NCBI GenBank assembly: GCA_030532125.1
Contig: JAUNLU010000001.1
Span: 301,960 to 365,959, forward strand
Origin: Trueperella sp.
GTDB lineage: Bacteria; Actinomycetota; Actinomycetes; Actinomycetales; Actinomycetaceae
Reading direction: 5' to 3'
Length of the DNA: 64,000 bases
Below the pieces are notes generated by a model. The model made no database searches and was not told the DNA's origin. It saw only the letters and a list, made by a program, of their open reading frames with translations. A program made the position numbers and the translations under genes. Of this stretch, positions 53,041 through 61,871 are shown piece by piece (within the stretch, counting starts at the first letter, position 1; every line of letters starts with the position of its first letter).

Positions 53041-53130
53041 TTGCGTCCGCGGTTGTGCATACTTTAGCGGTCCCTATAAACACCTTATTTATCGGCGTCT
53101 AGGTACATCTAGCAATACTTTTTACCCGCT

Positions 53131-53796
53131 TCAGAGTTTGCGCAGTTCCACTATTCTGGTGCTCTCCGCACCCCAGATTGGGACATCATATACATCAGCC
53201 CAATCCACTTTGAATTTACGCAACTGGGTTACCGCCTCAGAAATCTCTTGTTCTGCCCGCGCACCCTTCATAGCCAACAGGGATCCACCCGATTCAATTA
53301 AGGGGAGAGTTAGTGGAATTAGCTTTTTCAATGCGGCCACCGCACGCGCCGTCACTGCAGTAAAAGTTGTTTCACCAACCAAATCTTCGGCTCGCGCCCG
53401 CACTACCCGCACATTAGACAGCTGCAGTTCTTGCTGACACAATTCCAACCAGTCAGTGCGCCGCTCCATCGCTTCGACCAGCCAAAATTCTAGCTCCGGG
53501 TGCAAGATGGCCAGTACCACGCCCGGGAACCCGGCACCAGAACCAATATCAGCAACCTTCCCAGCGGTGGGGAGAAAACCGGAAACTGCCGTTGAATTAA
53601 GAATATGGCGATCCCACAACCGGGTAAGTTCCCGAGGACCAACCAATCCGCGCAATTCCCCCTCTTGCATCAGCAGCTGCGCATACTTACGTAGCTGCTG
53701 CCAGGGGAGTTCTCCAAAATGTTCTGCTCCGCCCGCAGGAGGCTCTGGTATCGCAACCAGGGTGGCGTCGCGCTCTCCCCGGTCTGGATCAGTCAT
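53131..53796 (-). CDS. rsmG: 16S rRNA (guanine527-N7)-methyltransferase
   Basis: A 221-residue SAM-dependent enzyme. LRKYAQLLMQEGELRGLVG, LWDRHILNSTAVSGFLP, VADIGSGAGFPGVVLAILHP (SAM loop) and FWLVEAMERRTDWLELC are diagnostic. Loss of this enzyme gives low-level streptomycin resistance in other bacteria. ATG 53796 is preferred over GTG 53805, with a GGTGA six bases upstream. It is the last gene of the rpmH-rnpA-yidD-yidC-khpB-rsmG string and is separated from parA by the parS cluster. Confidence 0.94.
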   Translation of the reverse strand: MTDPDRGERDATLVAIPEPPAGGAEHFGELPWQQLRKYAQLLMQEGELRGLVGPRELTRLWDRHILNSTAVSGFLPTAGKVADIGSGAGFPGVVLAILHPELEFWLVEAMERRTDWLELCQQELQLSNVRVVRARAEDLVGETTFTAVTARAVAALKKLIPLTLPLIESGGSLLAMKGARAEQEISEAVTQLRKFKVDWADVYDVPIWGAESTRIVELRKL

Positions 53797-53819
53797 GTTA
53801 TTCACCGCAACGGTTGGCG

Positions 53820-54422
53820 TTATTCTGCCGAATCTGCCGAGTAATCAGAATCTTCATAATCGAAGTCTGCGTCATCTGCACTGTCGATGGAATCGTCAAA
53901 TTCTTCGTCTAAGTCGTCGTCATCACCGTGCAGCATAATAACCACATGCCGATCCGGGCCAGTACCAGAAGAATCAGAGAACAGGCCAGCAGCAGCGGCA
54001 ACATCGTGTACAACTTTACGTTCAAACGGATTCATTGGCTTGAGCGCAACATCTTCGCCCGTTTCCTCAACTTTAGCAACCGCTTCACGCGCTATAGCTG
54101 CAATCTCTTTGCGATGATTTTCGCGGTATCCCAAAATATCTAACATCAACCGCGACCGCTCGCCAGTCTCTTGCTGCACCGCTAGCCGAGTCAATTCTTG
54201 CAGCGCATCCAAGGTGCTCCCGTGCCGACCAATCAATCGCTTCAGCCGGCGATCACCGCCGTCTTCAGCCACAATAGCCACTGAAGCTCGATCTGCTTCG
54301 GCGGAGATTTCCAAATCGCCATCTAAATCTGCGATATCCAGGAGTTCTTCCAAGTAATCCGCCGCGAAGTCGCCTTCTGCGTCGAGCTGATGCGGTTCGC
54401 GGTTTACACTCTGATCACTCAT
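53820..54422 (-). CDS. khpB: KH/R3H RNA-binding protein (Jag/KhpB)
   Basis: A 200-residue protein. The KH domain reads RRLKRLIGRHGSTLDALQEL (GxxG loop) and the R3H domain NPFERKVVHDVAAAAG (RxxxH). In Gram-positive bacteria KhpB binds mRNAs and affects cell division and elongation. The last 30 or so residues are an acidic tail (DDDDLDEEFDDSIDSADDAD). It is downstream of yidC by 24 bp on the same strand. Confidence 0.92.
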   Translation of the reverse strand: MSDQSVNREPHQLDAEGDFAADYLEELLDIADLDGDLEISAEADRASVAIVAEDGGDRRLKRLIGRHGSTLDALQELTRLAVQQETGERSRLMLDILGYRENHRKEIAAIAREAVAKVEETGEDVALKPMNPFERKVVHDVAAAAGLFSDSSGTGPDRHVVIMLHGDDDDLDEEFDDSIDSADDADFDYEDSDYSADSAE

Positions 54423-54446
54423 TTATTTTCCTTTAATTAGTTCTAA

Positions 54447-55622
54447 CTAAAAATTACGTTTTTTGCCGTTGTTGTTTTGCCGCTTCTGCCGTGCCTTATT
54501 CTTGGCCTTGCTGCGTTGGCGCTGAGCTTGCCGGCGTTCGTATCGCTTCTGCGCGCGCTCTGCTTCGGTCAAACCGTCTTTACCGCGCACTTCTTCAGCT
54601 GGAGTTTCCTCCTCCGCCTTTTCTCCAGTTGCTGCAGACGACGCCGTCTGCCCGGCCGCACGAGCTTTCTTTGATCTCCCTTTACCTAGCGGTTGTTGAC
54701 GCTGACCACGGGATTCCTCAGCTCCAGATTCTTCGCCGTCTTCATCCACTGGCAATCCTTTGGCGAGCCGCTTCTTACGAATCTTCTCCTGCCGCTCTTT
54801 GTAGGCGGCGGAACCTGGCGCAGGGTTGGTGGAAATCAGCCAGTACTGCTGTCCGATATTCCAGATATTTCCGGTTAGCCAGTAAACCAGCACCCCGACC
54901 TGGAACATATAGCCGGTGAATACATAGATCAGTGGCATGCCATAGAGCATGTACTTCTGCATCTTGAACGCTGGATTATCTGGGTCGGTAGCATTCTGCG
55001 GCATATTCTTCGTCATAATCAGCCGCTGCGACAGGAACAGAGTGATGACCATTAGCGCGATCATCACTACCGCCACAATGCGAATCTGCCAAACATTTGA
55101 ATATTCAGTTGCAGTTCCGATTGCTGAGGTCAATGGTGCACCGAAAAGCGTGGAATTACCGATTTCCTTAGCTATTTCATTATTGATCGCACCCAAAGAA
55201 TCCCGCTGATAGATTCCCTCCGAAAGGGGTTTAACTGCATAAAGTAGGCGGAAGAGCGAGAAGAAGATCGGCATCTGAATTAAAGCTGGCAGACAAGATG
55301 CGAACGGAGAGGTACCGCGATCGCGGTAAAGCGCCATCATTTCTTCTTGCTGGCGCTGCTGTGATATTTGATCAGTTCTGCCCTTATATTTCTTTTGGAT
55401 TTTTTGTATTTCAGGTTGTAATTCCTGAGAGAGCCGCGTGGCCCGGGTCTGCTTGTTAAATAGCGGAATAATCAGGATACGGATGATTACAGTAAGCCCC
55501 ACGATTGAGAGTACCCAGGCCGGTCCAGCTCCGGCAGACATTCCTACTGCAGTAAAAAATTTGTGTACCCCGTACATCACCCAGGAAATAACCCACATGA
55601 TCGGGTACAGGATCGTATCCAT
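54447..55622 (-). CDS. yidC: Membrane protein insertase YidC
   Basis: A 391-residue insertase of the YidC/Oxa1 family that puts membrane proteins into the bilayer with or without SecYEG. It begins MDTILYPIMWVISWVMYGVH; helices include AWVLSIVGLTVIIRILIIPL with the cytosolic-groove arginine, and FASCLPALIQMPIFFSLFRL. A long basic C-terminal tail with RRQAQRQRSKAKNKARQKRQ could bind the ribosome. It has no large extracytoplasmic P1 domain, as usual in Gram-positives. ATG 55622 follows AGGAG; the frame to 55676 is rejected. Confidence 0.95.
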   Translation of the reverse strand: MDTILYPIMWVISWVMYGVHKFFTAVGMSAGAGPAWVLSIVGLTVIIRILIIPLFNKQTRATRLSQELQPEIQKIQKKYKGRTDQISQQRQQEEMMALYRDRGTSPFASCLPALIQMPIFFSLFRLLYAVKPLSEGIYQRDSLGAINNEIAKEIGNSTLFGAPLTSAIGTATEYSNVWQIRIVAVVMIALMVITLFLSQRLIMTKNMPQNATDPDNPAFKMQKYMLYGMPLIYVFTGYMFQVGVLVYWLTGNIWNIGQQYWLISTNPAPGSAAYKERQEKIRKKRLAKGLPVDEDGEESGAEESRGQRQQPLGKGRSKKARAAGQTASSAATGEKAEEETPAEEVRGKDGLTEAERAQKRYERRQAQRQRSKAKNKARQKRQNNNGKKRNF

Positions 55623-55681
55623 CAAATAGCTCCTATTTGCCAACAAATATAGATTGACTGTTTTGCAGCAGCGCAATAATC

Positions 55682-55999
55682 CTAAGATTTGCTGCCGTCT
55701 TGTGTTCTATTTTCTTGTTCTTCTTGTTCGGCGCGGTACGCCAAAAGTTCTTCCAGGCCAAGTGGTTTAGTAGGCCATTTTCCACGTTCTGGAACCCAGT
55801 CCACTCCACCTTTACTCCAGGGATTACACCTAAGAATTCGCCAACTACTCAAGAGTGTACCTTTGATCGCCCCGTGGATTTGAATTGCTTCCAGAGAATA
55901 TTGTGAACAAGTTGGTTGATACCTGCACCGGCGCGGTGAATTTGCAGAAATAGTTATCTGATACCAGCGAATCACTGCCGTTAAAACTCGTGCCAACAT
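55682..55999 (-). CDS. yidD: Membrane protein insertion efficiency factor YidD
   Basis: A 105-residue protein with the YidD pattern VIRWYQITISANSPRRCRYQ, PTCSQYSLEAIQIHGAIKG, and RCNPWSKGGVDWVP. It helps the insertion machinery at the inner face of the membrane. The gene follows rnpA and its start is either ATG 55999 (one-base overlap with the rnpA stop) or GTG 56002 (four-base GTGA overlap). Both are feasible. Confidence 0.93.
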   Translation of the reverse strand: MLARVLTAVIRWYQITISANSPRRCRYQPTCSQYSLEAIQIHGAIKGTLLSSWRILRCNPWSKGGVDWVPERGKWPTKPLGLEELLAYRAEQEEQENRTQDGSKS

Positions 56000-56397
56000 C
56001 ACTTATCCACAGTAATTCCGTTTTTCCACAATTTTTGCTGGGAAAACTGCTTTGTTAATGCCTGCTGCAATTGTGGATAACTAGCGTCAGCAGCAGCTGA
56101 ATTAGCTCTAATAACTAAAAATGAGACATTGAGCTGCGGTAACAATTCTCGCATCAAATGTTTTAATTGCCGAGTTACCCGTTTTCGAACCACTGCATTT
56201 CCCACTCGCTTAGAGACAATAAACCCAACTTTGGGTTGCTCAAGCTGTGCAAAAAGGCCGACCTGGTTTGGGTCGGCCTGAATTTTTTGCACCGGCAAAG
56301 CGTGTACCACTACATAAGCATTTCCTGTGCGACTACCGTTTTTCAGCGTGTACTTGAAATCTTGACTACGCCGCATCCGGTTAGCAGCTGGTAACAC
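55999..56397 (-). CDS. rnpA: Ribonuclease P protein component
   Basis: A 132-residue basic protein that helps the RNA subunit process tRNA 5' ends. It begins MLPAANRMRRSQDFKYTLKN (from GTG 56397). The RNR-like motif reads VGNAVVRKRVTRQLKHLMRE, where the usual Asn is Lys (RKRVTR). GTG directly follows the TAA of rpmH, so the two are translated from one mRNA. The RNase P RNA gene is not in the window. Confidence 0.94.
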   Translation of the reverse strand: MLPAANRMRRSQDFKYTLKNGSRTGNAYVVVHALPVQKIQADPNQVGLFAQLEQPKVGFIVSKRVGNAVVRKRVTRQLKHLMRELLPQLNVSFLVIRANSAAADASYPQLQQALTKQFSQQKLWKNGITVDK

Positions 56398-56538
56398 TTA
56401 TGCAGAGATCTTCTTACGGCCCTTACGACGGCGAGCAGCTAGTACTGCGCGTCCGGCGCGGGTAGCCATCCGCTTACGAAAGCCGTGTACCTTAGCGCGA
56501 CGGCGATTATTCGGTTGAAAAGTACGCTTGGTCGTCAT
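56398..56538 (-). CDS. rpmH: 50S ribosomal protein L34
   Basis: A 46-residue protein: [20 protein letters not shown], then [23 protein letters not shown] 56538 is the standard start, and the longer frame to 56598 is rejected. It is divergent from dnaA across a 385-bp gap, the arrangement seen at most bacterial origins. Confidence 0.97.
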   Translation of the reverse strand: MTTKRTFQPNNRRRAKVHGFRKRMATRAGRAVLAARRRKGRKKISA

Positions 56539-56607
56539 GGGTAACCCCCACAATCTAGAAGAACCGCTGGTTAGCGGGTGTGCTCCTTCCGCACACATGA
56601 CTAGATG

Positions 56608-56637
56608 ACTTTACTTGATATTTTGCGGAAAGGTCAA
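56608..56637 (-). promoter_or_regulatory. Promoter of the rpmH operon
   Basis: On the minus strand TTGACC (56637-56632) and TAAAGT (56613-56608) are 18 bases apart, about 70 bases before the rpmH start. This is the strongest sigma-70-type match seen in the window. Confidence 0.55.
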
Positions 56638-56783
56638 TGTCCGATCGTCCCAGGTGAGCATTATCTCAGGACAGCAAATTGGAATTATTCTACTTTTTGA
56701 TTTGTCCACTGCTGAGGAAAACTATCGCATCCGGTTCTTTGCCTTATTTATTGCGTACACAGCTTTGTAATTACATCGCTGTA

Positions 56784-56815
56784 ATATCCACAGCCGTTTA
56801 TAACCCTGTGGATAA
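56784..56815. promoter_or_regulatory. DnaA boxes in the rpmH-dnaA gap
   Basis: ATATCCACA (56784-56792, one mismatch) and an exact reverse box TGTGGATAA (56807-56815). They could serve autoregulation of dnaA. The rest of the 385-bp gap holds the rpmH promoter and the direct repeats near the dnaA start. Confidence 0.7.
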
Positions 56816-56884
56816 CTAGAGTGCAATTGTTCAAAACTTGTCCTAATATGTTCACACGCTCACCAAAATATGTTTTCTAGCCAT

Positions 56885-56912
56885 AGTGAGTTCAGAACTA
56901 TGTGAGTTCAGA
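56885..56912 (+). repeat. Direct repeat before dnaA
   Basis: GTGAGTTCAGA occurs at 56886-56896 and 56902-56912, 16 bases apart, just before the ribosome site (AGGAG 56914-56918) of dnaA. It could be a regulator site or a duplication. Confidence 0.5.
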
Positions 56913-56923
56913 TAGGAGACCTA

Positions 56924-58435
56924 ATGACTGAAGGATCCCCGGCTCGCGATGCCTGGAATGCTGCTACCGAATTGCTGCGCGCTGAAGGTAAACTCTCTGA
57001 TTCTCAGACTGCTTTTGTCCGGCTCTGTACTCCATTAGCTTTGGTAGATGACGTATTTATGATCGGAGTTAGTTCTGATTTCGTTAAGAACTGGATCTCT
57101 GAACATGTTGCGGAATTAATGACTGATCAGGTTTCCCAGATAATAGGGCGAAAACTCACGTTAATGATTTCGATTGATCCGTCTCTTTCCGAACAACAAT
57201 CGCCACCACCAGCACAGTCCTGGAATCCACCAGCGCCGAGTTCTGCTTCAGATGAAAGTCCGGCACTACATTCGGTATCTGCCCCCGATGCTGAAACTAT
57301 TTCTCCTACCCTGGAAAAAGTGGATTCCCCGTCGCTGTCATTTACGGCTGCAAATAGTTCTGAAAAGAATCACTTTAAGTCAAGACTAAATCCGCGCTAT
57401 ACTTTTGATTCCTTTGTGGTTGGCGAATCTAATCGCTTCGCACACGCCACTTCTTTTGCGGTGGCAGAAAATCCTGGATCCACCTATAACCCACTTTTCT
57501 TGTATTCAGACTCCGGGATGGGAAAAACTCACTTACTTCATGCCATCGGAAACTACGTCATGCGCCTCAATCCCAAATACAAGGTCTTGTACGTGAGCTC
57601 TGAAGAATTTATGAACTCGTTTATCAATGCCTTAAGTAATAACCAGCGCATGACTTTCAAAGATCAGTTCCGCTCAGTAGATATGCTGCTGATTGACGAT
57701 ATTCAATTTTTATCGCGCCGGGGCAAAGACTCCACTCTCACCGAGTTTTTCCACACGTTCAATGCGTTGACCATGTCGAGTAAACAAATCGTTATTTCTT
57801 CAGACGTCGCACCTAAATTCTTGACTGGCTTCGAAGAACGCCTTATTTCCCGTTTTTCTGCTGGTATCACTGCCAGCATCGATATTCCAGATCTGGAAAC
57901 TAGGATTGCAATTTTAGATCGCAAAGCCAAAGCTGGATCTATCCAAGCTCCCCGGGAAGTTTTAGAGTATATCGCTACCCAGATGACTACTAACGTCCGG
58001 GAAATGGAAGGAGCTCTGCAGCGCGCCTCGGCTTGGGCCAGTTTGAATCATCAGCCACTGTCGATAGAAACTGCAGAAATAGCACTTAAAGATGTACTTT
58101 CTGATCCAGAATCGATCGAGATAACTGCCGGCTTGATAATGGCACAAACTGCATCCTATTTTGATGTCACTATTGAAGATCTGCGTTCCCCAAACCGGAC
58201 CCGCACTATTACTCAACCTCGACATATGGCAATGTACTTGTGTAAAGAATTGACCGACCTTTCCTTGCCAAAGATTGCTGATATTTTTAATCGCCGTGAT
58301 CACTCCACGGTGATACATGCGATCAAGAAAATCGATAAAAAGATGACAGAAGATCAGAGTCTATTCAGTCAGCTCACTGAACTAACTGCCCGCATCAAAC
58401 GAGTTGCCAAAGAACAGAGCACACAACTTTCTTAA
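56924..58435 (+). CDS. dnaA: Chromosomal replication initiator protein
   Basis: A 503-residue AAA+ initiator. Domain I is residues 1-90, the Pro/Ser-rich domain II follows, and the AAA+ core starts at LNPRYTFDSFVVGESNRFAH. Walker A is YSDSGMGKTHLLHAIG, with Ser where Gly normally stands; Walker B is MLLIDDIQFLSRRG. Sensor regions are unusual (SSDVAPKFL instead of the common SSDRPP; RLISRFSAG instead of RFEWG). Domain IV has NRRDHSTVIHAIKKI, the DNA-binding signature. The arginine finger and helix-turn-helix are kept, so it should still bind TTATNCACA boxes. AGGAG stands before ATG 56924. Confidence 0.96.
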   Translation: MTEGSPARDAWNAATELLRAEGKLSDSQTAFVRLCTPLALVDDVFMIGVSSDFVKNWISEHVAELMTDQVSQIIGRKLTLMISIDPSLSEQQSPPPAQSWNPPAPSSASDESPALHSVSAPDAETISPTLEKVDSPSLSFTAANSSEKNHFKSRLNPRYTFDSFVVGESNRFAHATSFAVAENPGSTYNPLFLYSDSGMGKTHLLHAIGNYVMRLNPKYKVLYVSSEEFMNSFINALSNNQRMTFKDQFRSVDMLLIDDIQFLSRRGKDSTLTEFFHTFNALTMSSKQIVISSDVAPKFLTGFEERLISRFSAGITASIDIPDLETRIAILDRKAKAGSIQAPREVLEYIATQMTTNVREMEGALQRASAWASLNHQPLSIETAEIALKDVLSDPESIEITAGLIMAQTASYFDVTIEDLRSPNRTRTITQPRHMAMYLCKELTDLSLPKIADIFNRRDHSTVIHAIKKIDKKMTEDQSLFSQLTELTARIKRVAKEQSTQLS

Positions 58436-58849
58436 CCTAAGAGTTACTCCCTGTTTATTTCTTGCGAATTTCCTGCGGATAAACACAAATTTTTGTGGGT
58501 AACTAGATTCTTCTTGTGGATAAAAATTAAAGCAAAGTGCCTCATTCACAATTTTTAGTAATTATTCGCTTAGTTATCCCGCATTTGTTCACAGCTGTTT
58601 GGGGCGTAAAAACGTGTCTTTGACTAGATTTCCACATTTTCCACAGCCCCTACTACTTCTACTTAATAAATAACTAAAACTTTTACTCAGCACCACCGAC
58701 TGCGTTTTAACCCAATGTTTTAGTTTTTATTATTCAAAACAAAACACATTTGTTATTTCGTAGTATTTTTCCCCAAACAACTAATATTCCAAATGGCTGT
58801 TGTTCCTTGTCATAAAGTATTGTTAGACAAGGAACGAAAGTAGGAAACC
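58436..58849. other. oriC region (dnaA-dnaN gap)
   Basis: A 414-bp AT-rich gap with an exact DnaA box TGTGGATAA (58515-58523) and near matches TGTGGGTAA (58494-58502), TCATTCACA (58542-58550), TTGTTCACA (58585-58593), ATTTCCACA (58628-58636) and TTTTCCACA (58637-58645). A very A/T-rich stretch at 58660-58780 is a candidate unwinding element. The place between dnaA and dnaN is the usual origin in actinobacteria. Confidence 0.8.
58802..58835. promoter_or_regulatory. Perfect 10-bp inverted repeat in the dnaN leader
   Basis: GTTCCTTGTC (58802-58811) and GACAAGGAAC (58826-58835) around a 14-base A/T-rich centre that includes TAAAGT. It ends 14 bases before the dnaN GTG. It could be an operator or an mRNA hairpin. 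Confidence 0.6.
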
Positions 58850-59980
58850 GTGATTATTACTGTTGAACATGACATTTTTACTGAGGCAGTAACTTGGGTT
58901 GCCCGCACTATCCCGAATCGTCCGGCGGTACCCGTTTTAGCAGGTATGCGGATAGTGGCTGGAGAAGACAGCGTAGTATCTCTTGGCTCTCGGGATTCAG
59001 ATATCACCTCGCATATTGATATTGAAGCTACTGTCACCGAACCCGGGGAAGTCCTAGTAAACGGAAAACTTTTAGCAGATATCTGCCGCTCCCTACCCAA
59101 TAAAGACATAACTTTGCAGCTAGACGGTGGAAAACTAGAAATATCATGCGGAAATTCGCATTTTTCAATGCAAATTATGACTAGCGAAGATTACGCAGAA
59201 CTTCCAGAATTACCACCAGTTATTGGAACAGTAGATGGTGCGGAATGGCAAGAAGCAGTAACCCAAGTTTCGATTGCGGCCTCAAATGATGACACTCTTC
59301 CGATGCTGGTCTCCATTTGTGTAGAAATTTCTGGCGATAAAATCGCATTAATGGCGACTGACCGGTACCGGCTTGCGATCCGGGAAATTTCGTGGACGCC
59401 AACTAACCCAGATATTGAGACTAGATTCTTGGTCCGTGCATCGCGGCTGTTGGACTTTGCAAAAGCACTGGGCACCACTGGAAAAGTCGAAATTTCGTTG
59501 AAAGAAGAAGGGCCAGCAGCGCTTATTGGTTTCTCCACCGGTGGAATGCAAAACACTATTCAACTCATCGACGGCGAATATCCACAAGTGCGATCCCTTT
59601 TCCCCAATGAGGTAGAAGGTCACGCAGTAATGGAACGACAAGAAATTCTAGAAGCAATTAAGCGTTCTCGCTTGGTTGCAGAAAAGAATTCCTCGGTGCG
59701 ATTGTCATTTTCTGCGGGAGAAGTATTGGTAGAAGCTGGGCAGCGCGATAGCGCACAAGCATCAGAAGTTTTACCAGCCCAATTGACTGGGGAAGAAATA
59801 AATATGGCTTTTAACCCACTCTTCTTACAAGAAGGGTTTGGTGTAATAGGGGAAAAAGACGTACGCCTGTCGTTCACCCAGGCTACAAAACCTGCAGTCT
59901 TAGTTGGGGAAGAAGACGGCGAAGTAAACAACAAATTCCGGTTGCTGTTAATGCCGATACGCACTGTGTCAGCGAATTAG
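58850..59980 (+). CDS. dnaN: DNA polymerase III beta subunit (sliding clamp)
   Basis: A 376-residue ring subunit that holds polymerase on DNA. It starts MIITVEHDIFTEAVTWVART with GTG 58850 and shows the three repeated clamp folds: VPVLAGMRIVAGEDSVVSLG, ALMATDRYRLAIREISW, and FNPLFLQEGFGVIGEKDVRL, and ends FRLLLMPIRTVSAN in place of the common LVMPMRL end. AGGAAA six bases upstream is a modest ribosome site. It is followed by recF after 31 bp. Confidence 0.96.
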   Translation: MIITVEHDIFTEAVTWVARTIPNRPAVPVLAGMRIVAGEDSVVSLGSRDSDITSHIDIEATVTEPGEVLVNGKLLADICRSLPNKDITLQLDGGKLEISCGNSHFSMQIMTSEDYAELPELPPVIGTVDGAEWQEAVTQVSIAASNDDTLPMLVSICVEISGDKIALMATDRYRLAIREISWTPTNPDIETRFLVRASRLLDFAKALGTTGKVEISLKEEGPAALIGFSTGGMQNTIQLIDGEYPQVRSLFPNEVEGHAVMERQEILEAIKRSRLVAEKNSSVRLSFSAGEVLVEAGQRDSAQASEVLPAQLTGEEINMAFNPLFLQEGFGVIGEKDVRLSFTQATKPAVLVGEEDGEVNNKFRLLLMPIRTVSAN

Positions 59981-60011
59981 TCGCCGGCACGGCACGGCGG
60001 CAATAAGCACA

Positions 60012-61238
60012 GTGTATATTACGGATTTTGCGCTAAACGATTTCCGGTCTTACTCGGAAGTTGTGCTGAAATTTGACCCCGCCGTCGTAGTTTTGGTGGG
60101 AGAAAACGGCCAAGGGAAAACAAATTTAGTTGAAGCAATAGCCTATCTAGCTACCTTTTCTTCTCACCGAGTAGCTGCTGACGCTGCATTAGTACGGCAA
60201 GGGGCTACAGCTGGAGTTATCCGCGCCAAAGTAGTTAATGGCGAATCGGAAACTATGTTGGAGCTAGAGATTCTTGCCGGGAGAGCAAATAGGGCGCGGA
60301 TAAATCGCGGTAATGTTCGCCCAGCAGAGTTACTCGGGATAGTCAAAGCAGTGGTATTTGCGCCCGAGGATCTGGAGTTAGTTAAAGGGGATCCAAGTGC
60401 CCGCCGCAGAATGCTAGATGAATTATTAATTCAGCTGCGCCCACGGTATAGCGCAATAAGAAACGAATATGAAAAAGTTTTGCGCCAGCGTGCTGCGCTG
60501 TTGAAAACTGCGGCAAAAATCCGCCGTCGCGGGGGCATATTTGAGGAAAGAACCTTAGATATTTGGGATAAGCAGTTAGCCAAATTAGGTGCGCAAATTA
60601 TTGCCGCCCGGGCAAAAAATATTACGCGGCTCCGCCCTTTTGTAAGGGAGTACTACCATCAAGTTTCGGGCGGGCGGGGAATTGCCCGTATCGACTATGA
60701 ATGTAATTTAGATGTGCGGTTAGGGGAAGAACTTCCCAGTGCAGCTCAGTTAATTTCAGATTCAGATGTCTGGGAAGAAAAAGTAACTGAGTGGGAAAAA
60801 CACCGCACCGACGTCGTAGAAAACGAAAAAGATATGTTGCGGGCGCTGCAGGAAAATCGCCAAAAGGAGATAGAGCGGGGAGTAAATCTAGTTGGACCGC
60901 ATCGCGATGATATGCGGCTCAGTTTGGGGTCGCTACCCGCGAAAGGATATGCCTCTCATGGGGAATCGTGGTCTTTTGCATTGGCATTACGCCTCGGTGA
61001 ATGGCAGTTATTGCGCACGGACGAGTCCGGAGATTGGGCGCATGACGAAGAACCAATTCTGATTCTAGATGATGTATTTTCCGAGCTAGATGGGCAGCGT
61101 AGATCGCGATTGGCACAGATAGTTAAAGACGGGCAACAAGTCTTTGTAACGGCAGCAGTAGCAGAGGACCTCCCCGAAGAACTAACTGGCATGAAGTTAT
61201 GGGTTGCTAATGGGAAAGTAACTCCATGGCAGAGCTAA
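60012..61238 (+). CDS. recF: DNA replication and repair protein RecF
   Basis: A 408-residue SMC-like ATPase that helps load RecA at gaps. The Walker A is VLVGENGQGKTNLVEAIAYL, followed by VVFAPEDLELVKGDPSARRR and RYSAIRNEYEKVLRQRAALL. The signature LSLGSLPAKGYASHGESWSFALALRL and the Walker B LILDDVFSELDGQRR are in the C-terminal half. It starts at GTG 60012 without a clear ribosome site. It overlaps the next gene by 13 bases. Confidence 0.96.
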   Translation: MYITDFALNDFRSYSEVVLKFDPAVVVLVGENGQGKTNLVEAIAYLATFSSHRVAADAALVRQGATAGVIRAKVVNGESETMLELEILAGRANRARINRGNVRPAELLGIVKAVVFAPEDLELVKGDPSARRRMLDELLIQLRPRYSAIRNEYEKVLRQRAALLKTAAKIRRRGGIFEERTLDIWDKQLAKLGAQIIAARAKNITRLRPFVREYYHQVSGGRGIARIDYECNLDVRLGEELPSAAQLISDSDVWEEKVTEWEKHRTDVVENEKDMLRALQENRQKEIERGVNLVGPHRDDMRLSLGSLPAKGYASHGESWSFALALRLGEWQLLRTDESGDWAHDEEPILILDDVFSELDGQRRSRLAQIVKDGQQVFVTAAVAEDLPEELTGMKLWVANGKVTPWQS

Positions 61239-61837
61239 ACCCGCAGGAAAACAGAATTTGGCAGGCGCGGCAAAGAGCGATTGCGGCTCATGGCGATGCG
61301 CTGCCGCTCCAATTACTGGATAACGCCCAGAAAGTGGCGCGCCGATTAGGATTCGAGCGGAGAAGAGCCCAACACAAGCTAGCAATGCCCGAAACGGCCG
61401 ATTTTTTGGCGCCTGGAGAGGAAAACCCGCGCGGAATTAGCCCCTACCAAGAAGTAGGATCTGGAGCTCGCCCGTCACGCCGAGACCCGAAGACGGTCGG
61501 AGCGCTGCTGGACAATTTTGTACAACTCCACGGTTGGAAAGAGCAGCTCGAAGTTGCCCAAGTTACTCAGCGTTGGCCAGATATTGTAGGAGAAAATTTT
61601 GCGGCAAATTGCCAGGTGATTGAGTTTTCTGACGCCGGAGTGCTCACTTTGCAGGCTAAAACTGTTTCTTGGCAAACCCAAGTTAAAGCCCTGCTTGCGG
61701 TACTAGATAAGCGATTAGCAGAGGTTTTAGGAGAGGGAGTTGTTAAAGAAATTGTGGTTAATGGACCTAATACGCGATCCTGGCGCCACGGTCCCCGCGT
61801 AGTGCCGGGCCGGGGTCCGCGCGATACCTACGACTAG
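61226..61837 (+). CDS. DUF721 / DciA-like protein
   Basis: A 203-residue protein whose C-terminal part (residues of about 90-175) carries the DUF721 pattern VGALLDNFVQLHGWKEQLEV, RWPDIVGENFAANCQVIEF and LTLQAKTVSWQTQVKALLAV. The family includes DciA, a helper that loads DnaB in bacteria without DnaC. The gene overlaps recF and sits between recF and gyrB, the common actinobacterial place. No dnaC was seen near dnaB. The N-terminal half is charged and probably disordered. Confidence 0.87.
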   Translation: MAELNPQENRIWQARQRAIAAHGDALPLQLLDNAQKVARRLGFERRRAQHKLAMPETADFLAPGEENPRGISPYQEVGSGARPSRRDPKTVGALLDNFVQLHGWKEQLEVAQVTQRWPDIVGENFAANCQVIEFSDAGVLTLQAKTVSWQTQVKALLAVLDKRLAEVLGEGVVKEIVVNGPNTRSWRHGPRVVPGRGPRDTYD

Positions 61838-61871
61838 CTGCAGATAAGAGGTGCTAATAACACCGCGGTGG

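Noticed and set aside
53018..53047. 30-bp palindrome read as a terminator of the rsmG operon
   Set aside because: The exact parS core in its centre explains it, and no T-run follows on either strand.
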